64,000 bases of DNA from Isoetes taiwanensis (taxonomy: Eukaryota; Streptophyta; Lycopodiopsida; Isoetales; Isoetaceae), in assembly GCA_021234155.1 (NCBI GenBank), contig JAJEKV010000321.1, positions 124,001 through 188,000 of the forward strand, given 5' to 3'. Of the stretch, positions 11,191-20,447 are shown piece after piece (positions within the stretch are counted from its first letter, which is position 1; every line of letters begins with the position of its first letter). The translations under genes were made by a program, and so were the position numbers. Below the pieces are notes generated by a model. That model was not told the DNA's origin and did no database searches. It was given only the letters and a program-made list of their open reading frames with translations.

Positions 11191-12201
11191 ATGCATGCCA
11201 TATTTTCTGACCAAGCTTATGCCATAACTAAGTTTTATCTGCTGCCGAGTCCAGAGGAGGATCCTGTAGAGCTTATCCGAAATGAGGCCCAAAGGATTAT
11301 GCACCTTGCTAGGATAGAGGACCTCCAGCAGATAGCTAATGGCCTCCCAGAAGAGAGAGCTGCCCGTTTCTATTACCTAGGGAAAGGCCATGTGCTCATG
11401 TATATGAACCATTACAATCTTCCCCCTTTCTATTGGAATGAAGAATTATATAGCTTCATCTTCGATGATCTCCCATCTGAAATCACACAGGACCGCATGG
11501 ACCTCATAGAAGCCGACATGCAAGCTTACCCGGCCCGGTATCATGCAGAGAGTGCACGGCGGACTCAGGTGCGCCAGGACAAAGAGGCCCGGGATGCTGA
11601 GAGAGAGCACCTCCGTCGAGCAGAGGAAGTTGCCCAAATACAGCAGAGCGCAGACCAAAATGTTGCTCAGGAGGGAGATCAACATGTTGTTCAGGAGACA
11701 GAGGAAAGATGGGGTAACAGGAAGAGGAAGCTTACAAAACCAACAAGGGGAGGCGTCCATTACAAGATCCGACTGCAGAAGGATGCTGCGATCGGCAAGA
11801 CCACCTCGGCGCAACGTCGGGAACGGATGGTACAAAGGGCAAAACACCCCTCGACTGGTGGCAAGACCCTACCATTGCCCAACCCACCTGCCAAGCCGAG
11901 AAAACCCCACAGGTTCCGACCAGGCACAGTAGCCCTGCGCGAAATACGTAAGTATCAGAAGACTACTGAGCCCTTGATACGCCGGCTACCCTTCCAGCGG
12001 CTGGTTCGAGAAATTACTCAAGAGTTCAAGACCAATATGAGGTTTCAGGCTTTTGCTTTACTTGCGCTTCAGGAAGCTGCTGAAGCCTACCTCATTGAGA
12101 TTTTGAGCGATGCCAACCTGTGCGCCATTCATGCTAAAAGAGTCACCATTATGCCCAAAGATATACATTTGGCGCGAAGAATCCGAGGAGATTCCCGCTA
12201 G
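11191..12201 (+). CDS. Histone H3 fusion protein encoded inside the chromovirus
   Basis: The 336-codon frame begins ATG CAT GCC; a TTG lies three codons upstream. Residues 1-125 are an unrecognised domain (for example [20 protein letters not shown]). Residues about 115-175 are charged and coiled-coil-like. Residues about 180-237 are basic and contain STGGK as in the H3 tail around Lys14. Residues 238-336 are a full H3 core: [48 protein letters not shown] and [16 protein letters not shown]. By hand about 78 of 99 positions match plant H3. Loop 1 (FKTNMRF) has canonical length, so it is not CENH3. Phe41 is H3.1-like and Leu90 H3.3-like. Lys56, Lys79, Lys115 and Lys122 are kept; Lys36 and Lys64 are Arg. 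No stop or intron interrupts it, unlike gag-pol. A chromatin role is inferred. Confidence 0.93.
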   Translation: MHAIFSDQAYAITKFYLLPSPEEDPVELIRNEAQRIMHLARIEDLQQIANGLPEERAARFYYLGKGHVLMYMNHYNLPPFYWNEELYSFIFDDLPSEITQDRMDLIEADMQAYPARYHAESARRTQVRQDKEARDAEREHLRRAEEVAQIQQSADQNVAQEGDQHVVQETEERWGNRKRKLTKPTRGGVHYKIRLQKDAAIGKTTSAQRRERMVQRAKHPSTGGKTLPLPNPPAKPRKPHRFRPGTVALREIRKYQKTTEPLIRRLPFQRLVREITQEFKTNMRFQAFALLALQEAAEAYLIEILSDANLCAIHAKRVTIMPKDIHLARRIRGDSR

Positions 12202-12726
12202 TTTAGGGATTTTCTTATTTCTTGTGCATATTGTAAAAGCTTTATGTGATATATGTAAATATTTTTTTGGAAGTTATGGAATCAAACCTGTATTTTTAAT
12301 GACTTTTTATATATTTAACTAAAAAATTATTAAATAAATAATATTATTTTTTAATATTATTTTTGTGACCTAGGAAAATGTGCCAAAAAAAGGTATAAAG
12401 CCATTTTTTGTATATTAGGGTTTCATTTTTCTCCTTGCCTTCAGCGCCTTCCTCCTCCTCCCTTGTTCTTTGCTCGTCATGGACCGCCCTACTCTACAGT
12501 GGGGTAAAAGCATGTTAGGGGATTTGGTGAGCAAAAAATTGGGACCCCAGATAATATGTCAATAAAAGATACATTTTAGAGCTTTTATATATATTTTGTC
12601 TTCCATGCATTATATTTATCTTAACTTTCACGTTCTTGACTTTTTTGGAACTTTTGTACTAGTTTAATGAAAAGCAAAATGAGAAAGTAGTGTTCTGAAG
12701 TACCTAGTGTATGTACTTTTCTTTGG
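12202..12726 (+). other. Spacer downstream of the H3 fusion, AT-rich then C-rich leader-like
   Basis: The first half is AT-rich and may hold the 3' end of the H3 transcript. At 12479 a short frame MDRPTLQWGKSMLGDL is followed by GTGAGC, a good donor site, so it could be a first exon of the next accessory gene. This is unproven. Confidence 0.35.
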
Positions 12727-13480
12727 TTCAAAAATGGTACACCTTAACATGCTTTTCCGTGGTACGGATGGTGAGCATTGGGACCCCAAGTTCCTTTTTA
12801 CTTCACCCTCATTCTTCCACAAGTGGAAGAGATTGTTTTCTTGTTCTTCCTTAACGAAGAGATTGTGCCTGCATGTGTCTTCAATGAAGCAGACTCCAAG
12901 CTGTATCTCGACTTCAACAACTTGGTGGAGATGTTGGGGGATGATGACCACGCACGTAATGTTCTTAGGGGCATTAGAAGAAGAGGGACTGACCTTCCCA
13001 TTGTCACTATAGACCGCGAGCTCTGTTTTGAGGCTCGTTTTGCACTGGCGATCATCATGGACCAGTACATAGAGGATGAACAGATACTGGCAGAAAGCGC
13101 CTACCACGCCCACCCGATGGGAGGATGATGAAGTCGTCGACGAGCAAGATTTTGCAAGATGGAAAGAACTGGCTACGGAGGCACCGACAGGTCGTGATAA
13201 AGCCATGAAGCTTGAAGGGCTAGATCTTCTCCCCACCATACTCTTGAACAACCAAGAGTATCTCATTTTGGAGGATATCATATGGGCTTACTGCGTCATC
13301 GCCGATATGCGGGGTCGGCGAAAGATAGAAGTCCTATATGACCTTGCGGAGTTTCGCCAAGATGACTTCGCCGACTTCACAACTTTGTTGTGCATCCGCC
13401 ATAAGTCCAAGGTTTGTTTGCATTCCGCCCGAGAGGAGATAGAGCCCGTTGAGACCCTTTTGTCTCTTGGCAGTTCATAA
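12727..13480 (+). pseudogene. Chromovirus accessory ORF, frameshifted, unknown function
   Basis: Three frames join in order with shifts near 12825 and 13090: a start around MVHLNMLFRG (12727), then LYLDFNNLVEMLGDDDHARN to MDQYIEDEQILAES, then DDEVVDEQDFARWKELATE to LLSLGSS and a TAA. It is not recognised as a known family. The LVEMLGDDD block resembles the frame at 9629. The stretch VLRGIRRRG to QILAES has an alternation of helices that could fit a divergent histone fold of H4 or H2B type, but that is a weak pattern only. The next accessory frame starts a few bases after its stop. Confidence 0.5.
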
Positions 13481-13486
13481 TGACCG

Positions 13487-14083
13487 ATGATCCCACGACC
13501 TCCCGAGGAGCAGTTTGCGGCCATCATGCGACCTTTTTCTGCAAGTCAGCCATTGGAGATTACTATGGCAGAGGTGGACCAGGGTGAGGAAGACCTTTGT
13601 GATGCAAAGATGCGTCTTCGGGATGAAAAGGAAGAGGCCGAGCAGGAGAGATTACCCATCAACTTCGAAAAGGAGACAGAGACCTCAAGGGATCCACAGA
13701 TTAAGGCAATGGGCAATCACTTGACCCGATTTTTCCTTTCTGCCTTCCGACAAGGTGAGGTTCTTTTCTTCTCCAAGTATTTGGGGCCTCCATCTGAAGC
13801 ATCTTGGTGGGCACTCCGTGCATTATCCACCTTGGCGGGCCACAAGAAGATTAATTATCATGCCACCACTATCACGTTGATTCGACGGGATCTTGCTATA
13901 GTGGCATTGGGGGACGTGGCGGGCTGCGCTAATATGCGTCTCCTTGTCGCGACACCTCTGGCTACTTGCCTACCACCGGATGTAGCAGCTCGAGCCGCCC
14001 TCTCTGCTAGTCCCAGCACCACCTTAATGTGCTACCGGCCGCCTCCTCAGCCTATGGAGGAAGATGAGGAACCTAGTTCTTAA
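13487..14083 (+). CDS. Chromovirus accessory ORF, unknown, acidic C-terminus
   Basis: A 198-codon frame starts MIPRPPEEQFAAIMRPF; a later ATG in the same frame, at 13565, is also possible. Residues about 40-65 are charged. Residues about 75-150 contain HLTRFFLSAFRQGE, GPPSEASWWALRALSTLAG and ITLIRRDLAIVALGD, then a proline-rich acidic tail (PPPQPMEEDEEPSS). I do not recognise the family. The order LAG, eight residues, T-x-I, then a helix ending near GD resembles the second and third helices of H2A, which is suggestive next to a histone H3 gene but below any safe threshold. The frame is uninterrupted. GTATGT just after its end could be a splice donor. Confidence 0.45.
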   Translation: MIPRPPEEQFAAIMRPFSASQPLEITMAEVDQGEEDLCDAKMRLRDEKEEAEQERLPINFEKETETSRDPQIKAMGNHLTRFFLSAFRQGEVLFFSKYLGPPSEASWWALRALSTLAGHKKINYHATTITLIRRDLAIVALGDVAGCANMRLLVATPLATCLPPDVAARAALSASPSTTLMCYRPPPQPMEEDEEPSS

Positions 14084-14265
14084 GTATGTCTTGACAATTA
14101 TAGATCTTTGTACTGCCTATCGATGTAATTTTTGATTGGCATTTTCAATGAGCCATCACATGGTAGATAGATGTACTATTTTCTTATGTTTCATTGTATT
14201 GTTGAATACAATTATATTGTCTTTTTCCTACAATACTTGTCTCTCTCTTTTAGAGTTAAAGTATA

Positions 14266-14769
14266 AGGAATCATTCTGTATTGTACATTCATCCTTGCCG
14301 TCTTACAGACGATGAAGTGGAAGAGAGCGAAGACGAAATACCTGAGGAACTACAACAAGAGGACGAGCCTCCACCCGAGCAGGGCTATGAAGAAGAGGAT
14401 GGAGAGTATGAAGAGGATGATGATGGGTATGAGGAAGAGGAACCAGAGGATGAAGGCGAGCCCTATGACCCCATTAAGGGCTTGGAAGTTGTTAATATCC
14501 TTCGTGAGCACGCCTTCGAGCATCTGTAGCAGACCCTCCGTCGGACGTGGAACTATTGGGATATGACGAAACGGGAAGCCTTTGCAGATGCAAATGATCA
14601 TCTCTGGCAGATCTTCTATGCACTTTGGAACCTCTTCAACTTGCAGATCATTAGTCCTACTTTGGATTATCAGTATGATATCATTCAGGCGTGGGCTCGG
14701 TACAAAGTCGTCAGGGCGGTGCGGGAGAGTATTCGTTACTCCATTCTGTACCCCTTCACGCAGCCCTAG
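14266..14769 (+). pseudogene. Chromovirus accessory ORF with a long acidic stretch, one internal stop
   Basis: A good acceptor (CGTCTTACAG) precedes DDEVEESEDEIPEEL at 14309. About 45 residues are almost all Glu, Asp, Tyr, Gly and Pro. Then DPIKGLEVVNILREHAFEHL is followed by TAG (14527-14529), probably an original Gln codon. The frame continues QTLRRTWNYWDMTKREAFA to LYPFTQP and a TAG. Acidic stretches of this type are common in histone chaperones, but no chaperone fold is recognised. It may be spliced to the preceding frame. Confidence 0.45.
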
Positions 14770-15052
14770 GCCTGATCTCCACAGTCTTTTTTTTGTCTAC
14801 GTGTGCTTTTGCTTAGATTGTTTGTACATAACCCTCAAGTTTTGTGATGTACACCCGCAAGTTGTGTTGTAACCATCTTTTACTGTAATACTCCTTTGAT
14901 GTAACCATGACTCTGTTTTCGTAATAAAGCTGTTTTCTTTATTCTGTTTTGTTGTCCTGTTATTGTTATTGGCTGTCTACTTCTTGTTATCACAAGTGGG
15001 ATGTAATTGCTTATCTTTCTCCTCTTTCTGTTTAGACGGTGCACGCCCATGA
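14770..15052 (+). other. Spacer before gag with a strong acceptor-like site
   Basis: No coding signal. CTCTTTCTGTTTAG at 15022-15035 is a good 3' splice site just upstream of the open gag frame, so gag-pol may be translated from a spliced transcript that skips the accessory genes. Confidence 0.4.
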
Positions 15053-16941
15053 GCGATACCCATTCAACCGGGCCGTCTTACCCCGGAACAGGAGCTTATG
15101 ATTATGAAACGCCAGCTCACCGAGCTCCAAGCCTATGTGTTGAACACAAACCCTCCGCAGTTCGCACCTGAAAATGGACCGGAGTTACCGCCATTACCAC
15201 CGAGTCCACCAACCGAACAGCCACCCGCACCGGCACCAGCACCCGTGCCTGTACAGAAGAGACGCCATGCTAAGCGACGAAGAAGCTCTTCTAGCGAGAG
15301 TGCCACGTCTTCACAGACCAACACCTCTGAATCTTCGAAATCATCCGTCTCGTCAGGTCACCATGCCAAGAAGGATAAGGAATACCGCAAGACCATGGGC
15401 ACAGCCATTACAAGCATATGGAAGAACAGGAAGTTAGCCCAGTTTGATGGGAAATCCAGGGGAGGTCTTAATGCATAATCTTGGTTAGATGAGATGAAAG
15501 AATTTGGAAAATCATATGGTATGACCGAGACGGATACAGGGAAGGTTGCCACCACCAACCTCACAGGTGCAGCTAGGATTTGGTGGAAAGGTTATGCTAG
15601 AGCTAAACATCTAGATAGGAGCAGATGCAAGTTTAAGAAGTTTGCAAAGGCTTTTAAGTCGCACAAGTGCCTCGTGTGCACAAGTGCCAACAGATACAGA
15701 CTTTCTACAGGTTGGAGCAGAAAGGTATGTCAGTTCAAGCCTATATTGACGAGTTCATGCGCTTGAGGCTATATGTGCCGGGTATGAATGAGAAGAGGGT
15801 AGTGGAAGGATATATTGAAGGGTTGGCACCATCAATTAAAAGAATGGTTAAAGCCATAGACCCGAAATCTGTTGCAAAGGCCGAGGCTAAGGCATTAAGC
15901 CTCGAGGAGGACATACCAAAGAACCAGTATCAGCGTCCCGCCTCCTATTCTCAGCCTCGCCCTTACACACTGTTTAAGCCTCGTTCTCCAAGTCCTGGAC
16001 CCCCTCAGCAAAATTCAAATGGGCGACAGGATAAGAAAGTCACCTTCAACGTGCCAGATAAGCCCAATAATATGGGTAGCTCCATTCGGGACCTCTTACG
16101 GTCTATTCCCAAAGAGGCTCAAGCACAACTCCGCAAGGATAAGGCATGTTTCAGGTGTATGTGGCCCGGCCACATGATGCAGAACTGCCCTTATGTCACA
16201 CAAACTGCTCAGCTGGCCATGGCCGACCTCGACTGGGATGATCTCGAGTCTTCACCACCTGTTGACGAGGAGGCTCACGAGTACATTCACGGTGCGTCTC
16301 ATATTTTTGCAGCTATTGAAACCGGCAATGCTGAAAGTCAGCCTGCCGTTATTTCTGCTATAGGCCAGGTAGACAGTAAACCGTTTGTGATTCTTATGGA
16401 TACAAGTAGTACCCATAATTTTGCTTCTCCCAGAATGGCCCAGGTATTGAAACTTGAGACCTTCAGATCCAGACCGAGACTAGTGACTTTAGCCAGTGGT
16501 AAGATCAGACATACAAACGGCCGTCGCATTAACCTCAATATGCAGTTGCCGGGTGCACCAGTTGCATTAGGGGCCGAGCTGATGGATATCGGCAAGTATG
16601 ACCTTATTGTTGGCATGGAGTTCTTGGCATCTGCTAAAGCCAATATAGACTGCGAAAAACGGGAAGTGACCTTCAACGCAGCTAATGGAGCCCGAGTAAC
16701 TATTAAAGGTGATCCATTAAACCCAATTATGCAGTCCATGTCTATCAGGCAGTTAGATAAGGCTATACGCAAGGATAAGATACTTTGTGTTATCAGACTT
16801 GCCTCCATTGAGTCAGATCCTAAACAGAAGGAGGTAGTGGATGCATTACCAGAGAACATTGCTAGTCTTATCAGAGAGTTTATCTTTTTCCCGATGAAAT
16901 CCAGAAACTTCCTCCTTTCAGAGGGATGGAGTGTGAAATAG
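15053..16941 (+). pseudogene. Chromovirus gag and protease, broken
   Basis: The frame opens at 15053 (first ATG 15098). It has a Pro-rich and Ser-rich N-terminal part, then TAA at 15476-15478 inside the capsid domain. Capsid continues WLDEMKEFGKSYGMTE and ARIWWKGYAR, shifts frame near 15660, and resumes VQAYIDEFMRLRLYVPGMNE. A CCHC knuckle (CFRCMWPGHMMQNC) lies at about 16147-16188. The protease site reads LMDTSSTHNF at about 16395-16424, where the catalytic D-T/S-G has Ser instead of Gly. The frame shifts again near 16890 before RT. Gag packages the RNA and the protease matures the polyprotein; this copy should be inactive. Confidence 0.9.
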
Positions 16942-18230
16942 CTTTGGAATCGGGTACTAAGCCTACTAGTAAGGCGTCGTACCGCATGAGTCCTCCCGAG
17001 TTGGCTGAGCTTAAGAAGCAACTCCAGGAGCTATTGAACCTAGGTTTCATTCGGCCTAGTGTCTCACCTTTTGGTGCTCCTATTCTTTTTGTTAAGAAGA
17101 AGGATGGCTCCCTGAGAATGTGCATTGACTATAGGCAGCTCAACAAGCATATGATAAAAAATCGCTATGCTTTACCTAGAGCAGATGATCTTATGGACCA
17201 ATTGCAAGGGGCCAAATACTTTTCAAAAATTGACTTACGCTCTGGGTATCACCAGATACGAATAAAAGAGGAGGACATCCATAAATCTGCTTTTCGTACT
17301 AGATACGGGCATTATGAATTTACAGTTATGCCTTTTGGTTTAACTAATGCCCCCGTAACTTTTATGCGGTTGATGAATGATGTCTTCTGAGAATACTTGG
17401 ATGATTTTGTTGTCATTTTCTTTGACGACATCCTCATCTATAGTAAGACACTTGAGGAGCATGAGAAGCACCTTCGGATGGCCTTGCAGAAGCTAAGACG
17501 TCACCAGCTCTTTGCAAAGTTCTCTAAGTGCAAGTTTGCCACACCAAAGGTGGATTATCTGGGGCATGTGATTTCAGTCGAGGGAATGGCTACAGATCCA
17601 GCAAAGATAGAGGCGGTCAAGGATTGGCCCATCCCGGGTAATGTTTCAGAGGTCAGGAGTTTTTTGGGCTTGGCAGGATATTACCGGAAGTTTGTCAAGG
17701 ATTTTGCCAAAATTGCAGCGCCTCTCACCGACCTTACAAAGCATGAGAAAGTCAAGGATTGGGTCGAACACTGGAAGGCAAAGGTCCAGGTAAGTTTTCA
17801 AAAACATAAGGATGCTTTGACGTCAGCACCAGTCCTCACGTTGCCAGACCCAGAGAAGGATAAGCTAGTAGCAACGGATGCCAGTAAAATTGCTACCGGG
17901 GGAGTCCTAATGCAGGAAGGGAGGGTTATTGCCTATGATTCTAAGAAGATGAATGAGACCGAATAGCGATATCCTACCCATGATCAGGAATTGTTAGCAG
18001 TTGTCCGCGCTTTACGGATCTGGAGACACTACCTTCTTGGTAGGAGATTCCAGCTAGATACGGATCACCAGAGTCTCCGTTATCTTTCTACCCAGCCAAA
18101 TCTCAATCTCCGTCAGAGAAGGATGCAATTTCTTGAGGAGTATGACTTTGAGATTATGTATAAGCCTGGTAAGCACAATGCGGTTGTGGATGCTTTGTCA
18201 CGCCATCCCTTGGTAACCCAAACCCATTGT
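16885..18230 (+). pseudogene. Chromovirus reverse transcriptase and RNase H, broken
   Basis: RT blocks appear in order: [73 protein letters not shown], and the catalytic loop FFDDILIYS, where most relatives have F-I/V-D-D. A TGA (17388-17390) replaces Arg before EYLDDF. RNase H follows: [17 protein letters not shown], and HYLLGRRFQLDTDHQSLRYL with YKPGKHNAVVDALSRHP. A TAG (17964-17966) replaces Gln in NETE-RYPTHDQE. These enzymes copy element RNA into DNA. Two of the stops are explained by single C-to-T changes. Confidence 0.93.
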
Positions 18231-19758
18231 AATACAATTTCTACGCTCACCAGTGAGTTTGGGAAGCAAATAGAGCAAACTTTGGCTACGGATCCAGAAT
18301 TCCGTGAAGTGTGGAGCAGTTTAGCCAAAGAGGCACGCACAGATAAGGAGCGTGAGGCTTTCCGCTCTTATAAGAACGAGGGCAATCTGCTTTATTACAA
18401 AGATAAGTTGTGTGTACCCGAGACTTCAGGAGTCCGTAGGCTTATTCTTCATGATACACACAACAACCATATAGCTGGACATGCAGGTTTCATGAAGACC
18501 TACTTTAAGATTTGTTCCAGCTACTATTGGCCACGTATGAAGAAGGACATTGCCAGATACATTAAGCAATGTCAAGTGTGTCAGCAGACCAAGGCCGAGC
18601 AATTAAGGATTCCAGGAGAATTGCAACCTCTGGATATGCCCAATGCCAAATGGGAAGTGATAACCATGGATTTCATTGTGGGCCTTCCACGTACCCTCCG
18701 TGGATATGATGCCTTAATGGTAGTGGTCGACAAGTTGTCGAAGATAGCTCATTTCTTGCCATGTCATACCACAGATACAGCCTTGGACATAGCTTTGCTG
18801 TTCGCAAAGGAAATCTTCAAATTACACGGGATGCCACGAGTCATAGTATCCGACAGGGATCTCAAGTTTGTAAGTGCATTCTGGAAAGATTTCTTTGCCA
18901 CCATCCAGACCAAGCTTGCTATGAGTACAGCATATCATCCTCAGACGGGTGGACAGACAGAGCGCACCAACCGCATTATAGAGGATATGTTGCGAAGCTA
19001 TGTGTGGAGTAAGCAATCTCAGTGGGCTGACTATATTTATTTGGTGGAGTTTGCCTATAACAGCATGAAACAGGAGTCTTCTAGAATGTCTCCCTTCATG
19101 ATAAATTATGGTTATCAATGCCTTACTCCAGATACATGGCATAATCCTGTTTCTAAGGTGGAGGTTTCTCAGCAACTCCTCTTGGAAATGCAAGCTTTGG
19201 TTGAGGAAGTTCGTGGGTATTTATTGGCTGCGCGTAGTCGTCAGAAAAGTGTGGCTGATAAGCACAGGACCCAACGAGTTTTCCAGGTGGGCGATTCAGT
19301 TTGGCTCAAGATTAAGGTTAAGCAAGCCAAGCTTAAGATTGGTAACTGCAAGAAACTGGCACCCAAGTGGGCTGGGCCGTTCAAGATCATTGAACGTGTT
19401 GGAGAGCAGGCATATCGGTTGGATTTGCCACCCTGCTTGAAGATCCACAAGGTCTTTCACGTCAGTCTTCTGAAGCAACATACTCCTGATTCAGAGGAGA
19501 TATTAAATACACCCACTCTCCTTGAAATGACAGAAGAACATCTTGAGATAGTGCCTGAAGTTCTTCTTGATCGAGCCTTTTAGCAGACCAGAAGGACTCA
19601 AATGCTACAATATTTGGTCAAGTGGAAGCACTTGCCAACTGAGGATGCTACGTGGGTGATGAAGATAGACCTTGAGAAACACTATCCGGACTTCATGCGG
19701 GAATCTCAGGGCCGCACCATCAACAATGTCATCAACCCCGCACCCGGCGGTAAGCTTT
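18231..19758 (+). pseudogene. Chromovirus integrase with C-terminal chromodomain
   Basis: The zinc-binding domain contains HIAGHAGFMKTYFKI and CQVCQQTKAEQ. The catalytic core keeps the D-D-E triad in VITMDFIVGLPR, VIVSDRDLKFVSAFWKDF and TGGQTERTNRIIEDML. The C-terminal part has WAGPFKIIERVGEQAYRLDL and KIHKVFHVSLLKQH. A TAG at 19581-19583 precedes the chromodomain, whose core is YLVKWKHLPTEDATWV, then DLEKHYPDFMRE and a TGA at about 19756. Chromodomains on integrases bind modified H3 tails and steer insertion into heterochromatin in this clade. Without readthrough the chromodomain would be lost in this copy. Confidence 0.92.
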
Positions 19759-20447
19759 GAAGGCTTGATTCTGCACGGATCATGCAGTACGCTATTGGGG
19801 TAGATGCATCGTAAATAAAAGTAGTTACCGATGATGAGATCACCTTGGTGTTCTCTAGGACGTGGTGTATTGTCAATGTCGGCATGACCGCGGATTGCTT
19901 GGAAAGCATGTAATTGATAGGCCGCGTTCATCTCGGCTATAATGGGAACTTGGCCATTCCTTATGCCGCAATGAATTGCGAACCATAGGCATGATAAGTT
20001 CCCTTGTACATAGGTTTTTCTTTTATTTTCTTATAGGGGGTGGTCCCTTCAACCACAACTTAATTATTATGTGTTAATACTAACATATTGACATGTGCAG
20101 GCCAGTGAGCGGTACATGACCTGCCCATGTATAGAGGGTTGCTGATGGCCCAAGCTTTTGTGCTTTTGTGTAGTTTTATGAATTGGGATGCTACTTTGAT
20201 AGTGTTTGCTATTGGACTCCGGTCCTTGAAACTTTTATTGTCATAATCAGATGAAATACACGTGGGTCCTTAAACAGTTCTATGTTTTTAAACTTGATTT
20301 CTGTTACCTACAGGAATAAGACATTATTTTCCTATGTTTCTGTGTAACTATTATAATTATACTACTAAGCTATTACTAAGATGTTAATCATTTGTTTTGT
20401 AACTAACCCCAATGCTGAGGACAGCATTATTTCTAAGGGGGGGAGAA
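19759..20447 (+). other. Chromovirus 3' untranslated region and polypurine tract
   Basis: No coding signal. From 19862 it is duplicated at 6774-7355. It ends in AAGGGGGGGAGAA directly before the LTR, the expected primer for plus-strand synthesis. Confidence 0.85.

Noticed and set aside
11446-11932. Other frames overlapping the H3 fusion (11446-11847 minus, 11543-11932 plus)
   Set aside because: They overlap the H3 fusion frame, show no domain, and are shadows of it.
11902-12201. H3 domain as a centromeric histone (CENH3)
   Set aside because: Loop 1 is not lengthened and the C-terminus (ARRIRG) is canonical, unlike plant CENH3.
16338-17125. Minus-strand frames at 16338-17021 and 16880-17125
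   Set aside because: They are the reverse of conserved protease and RT blocks.
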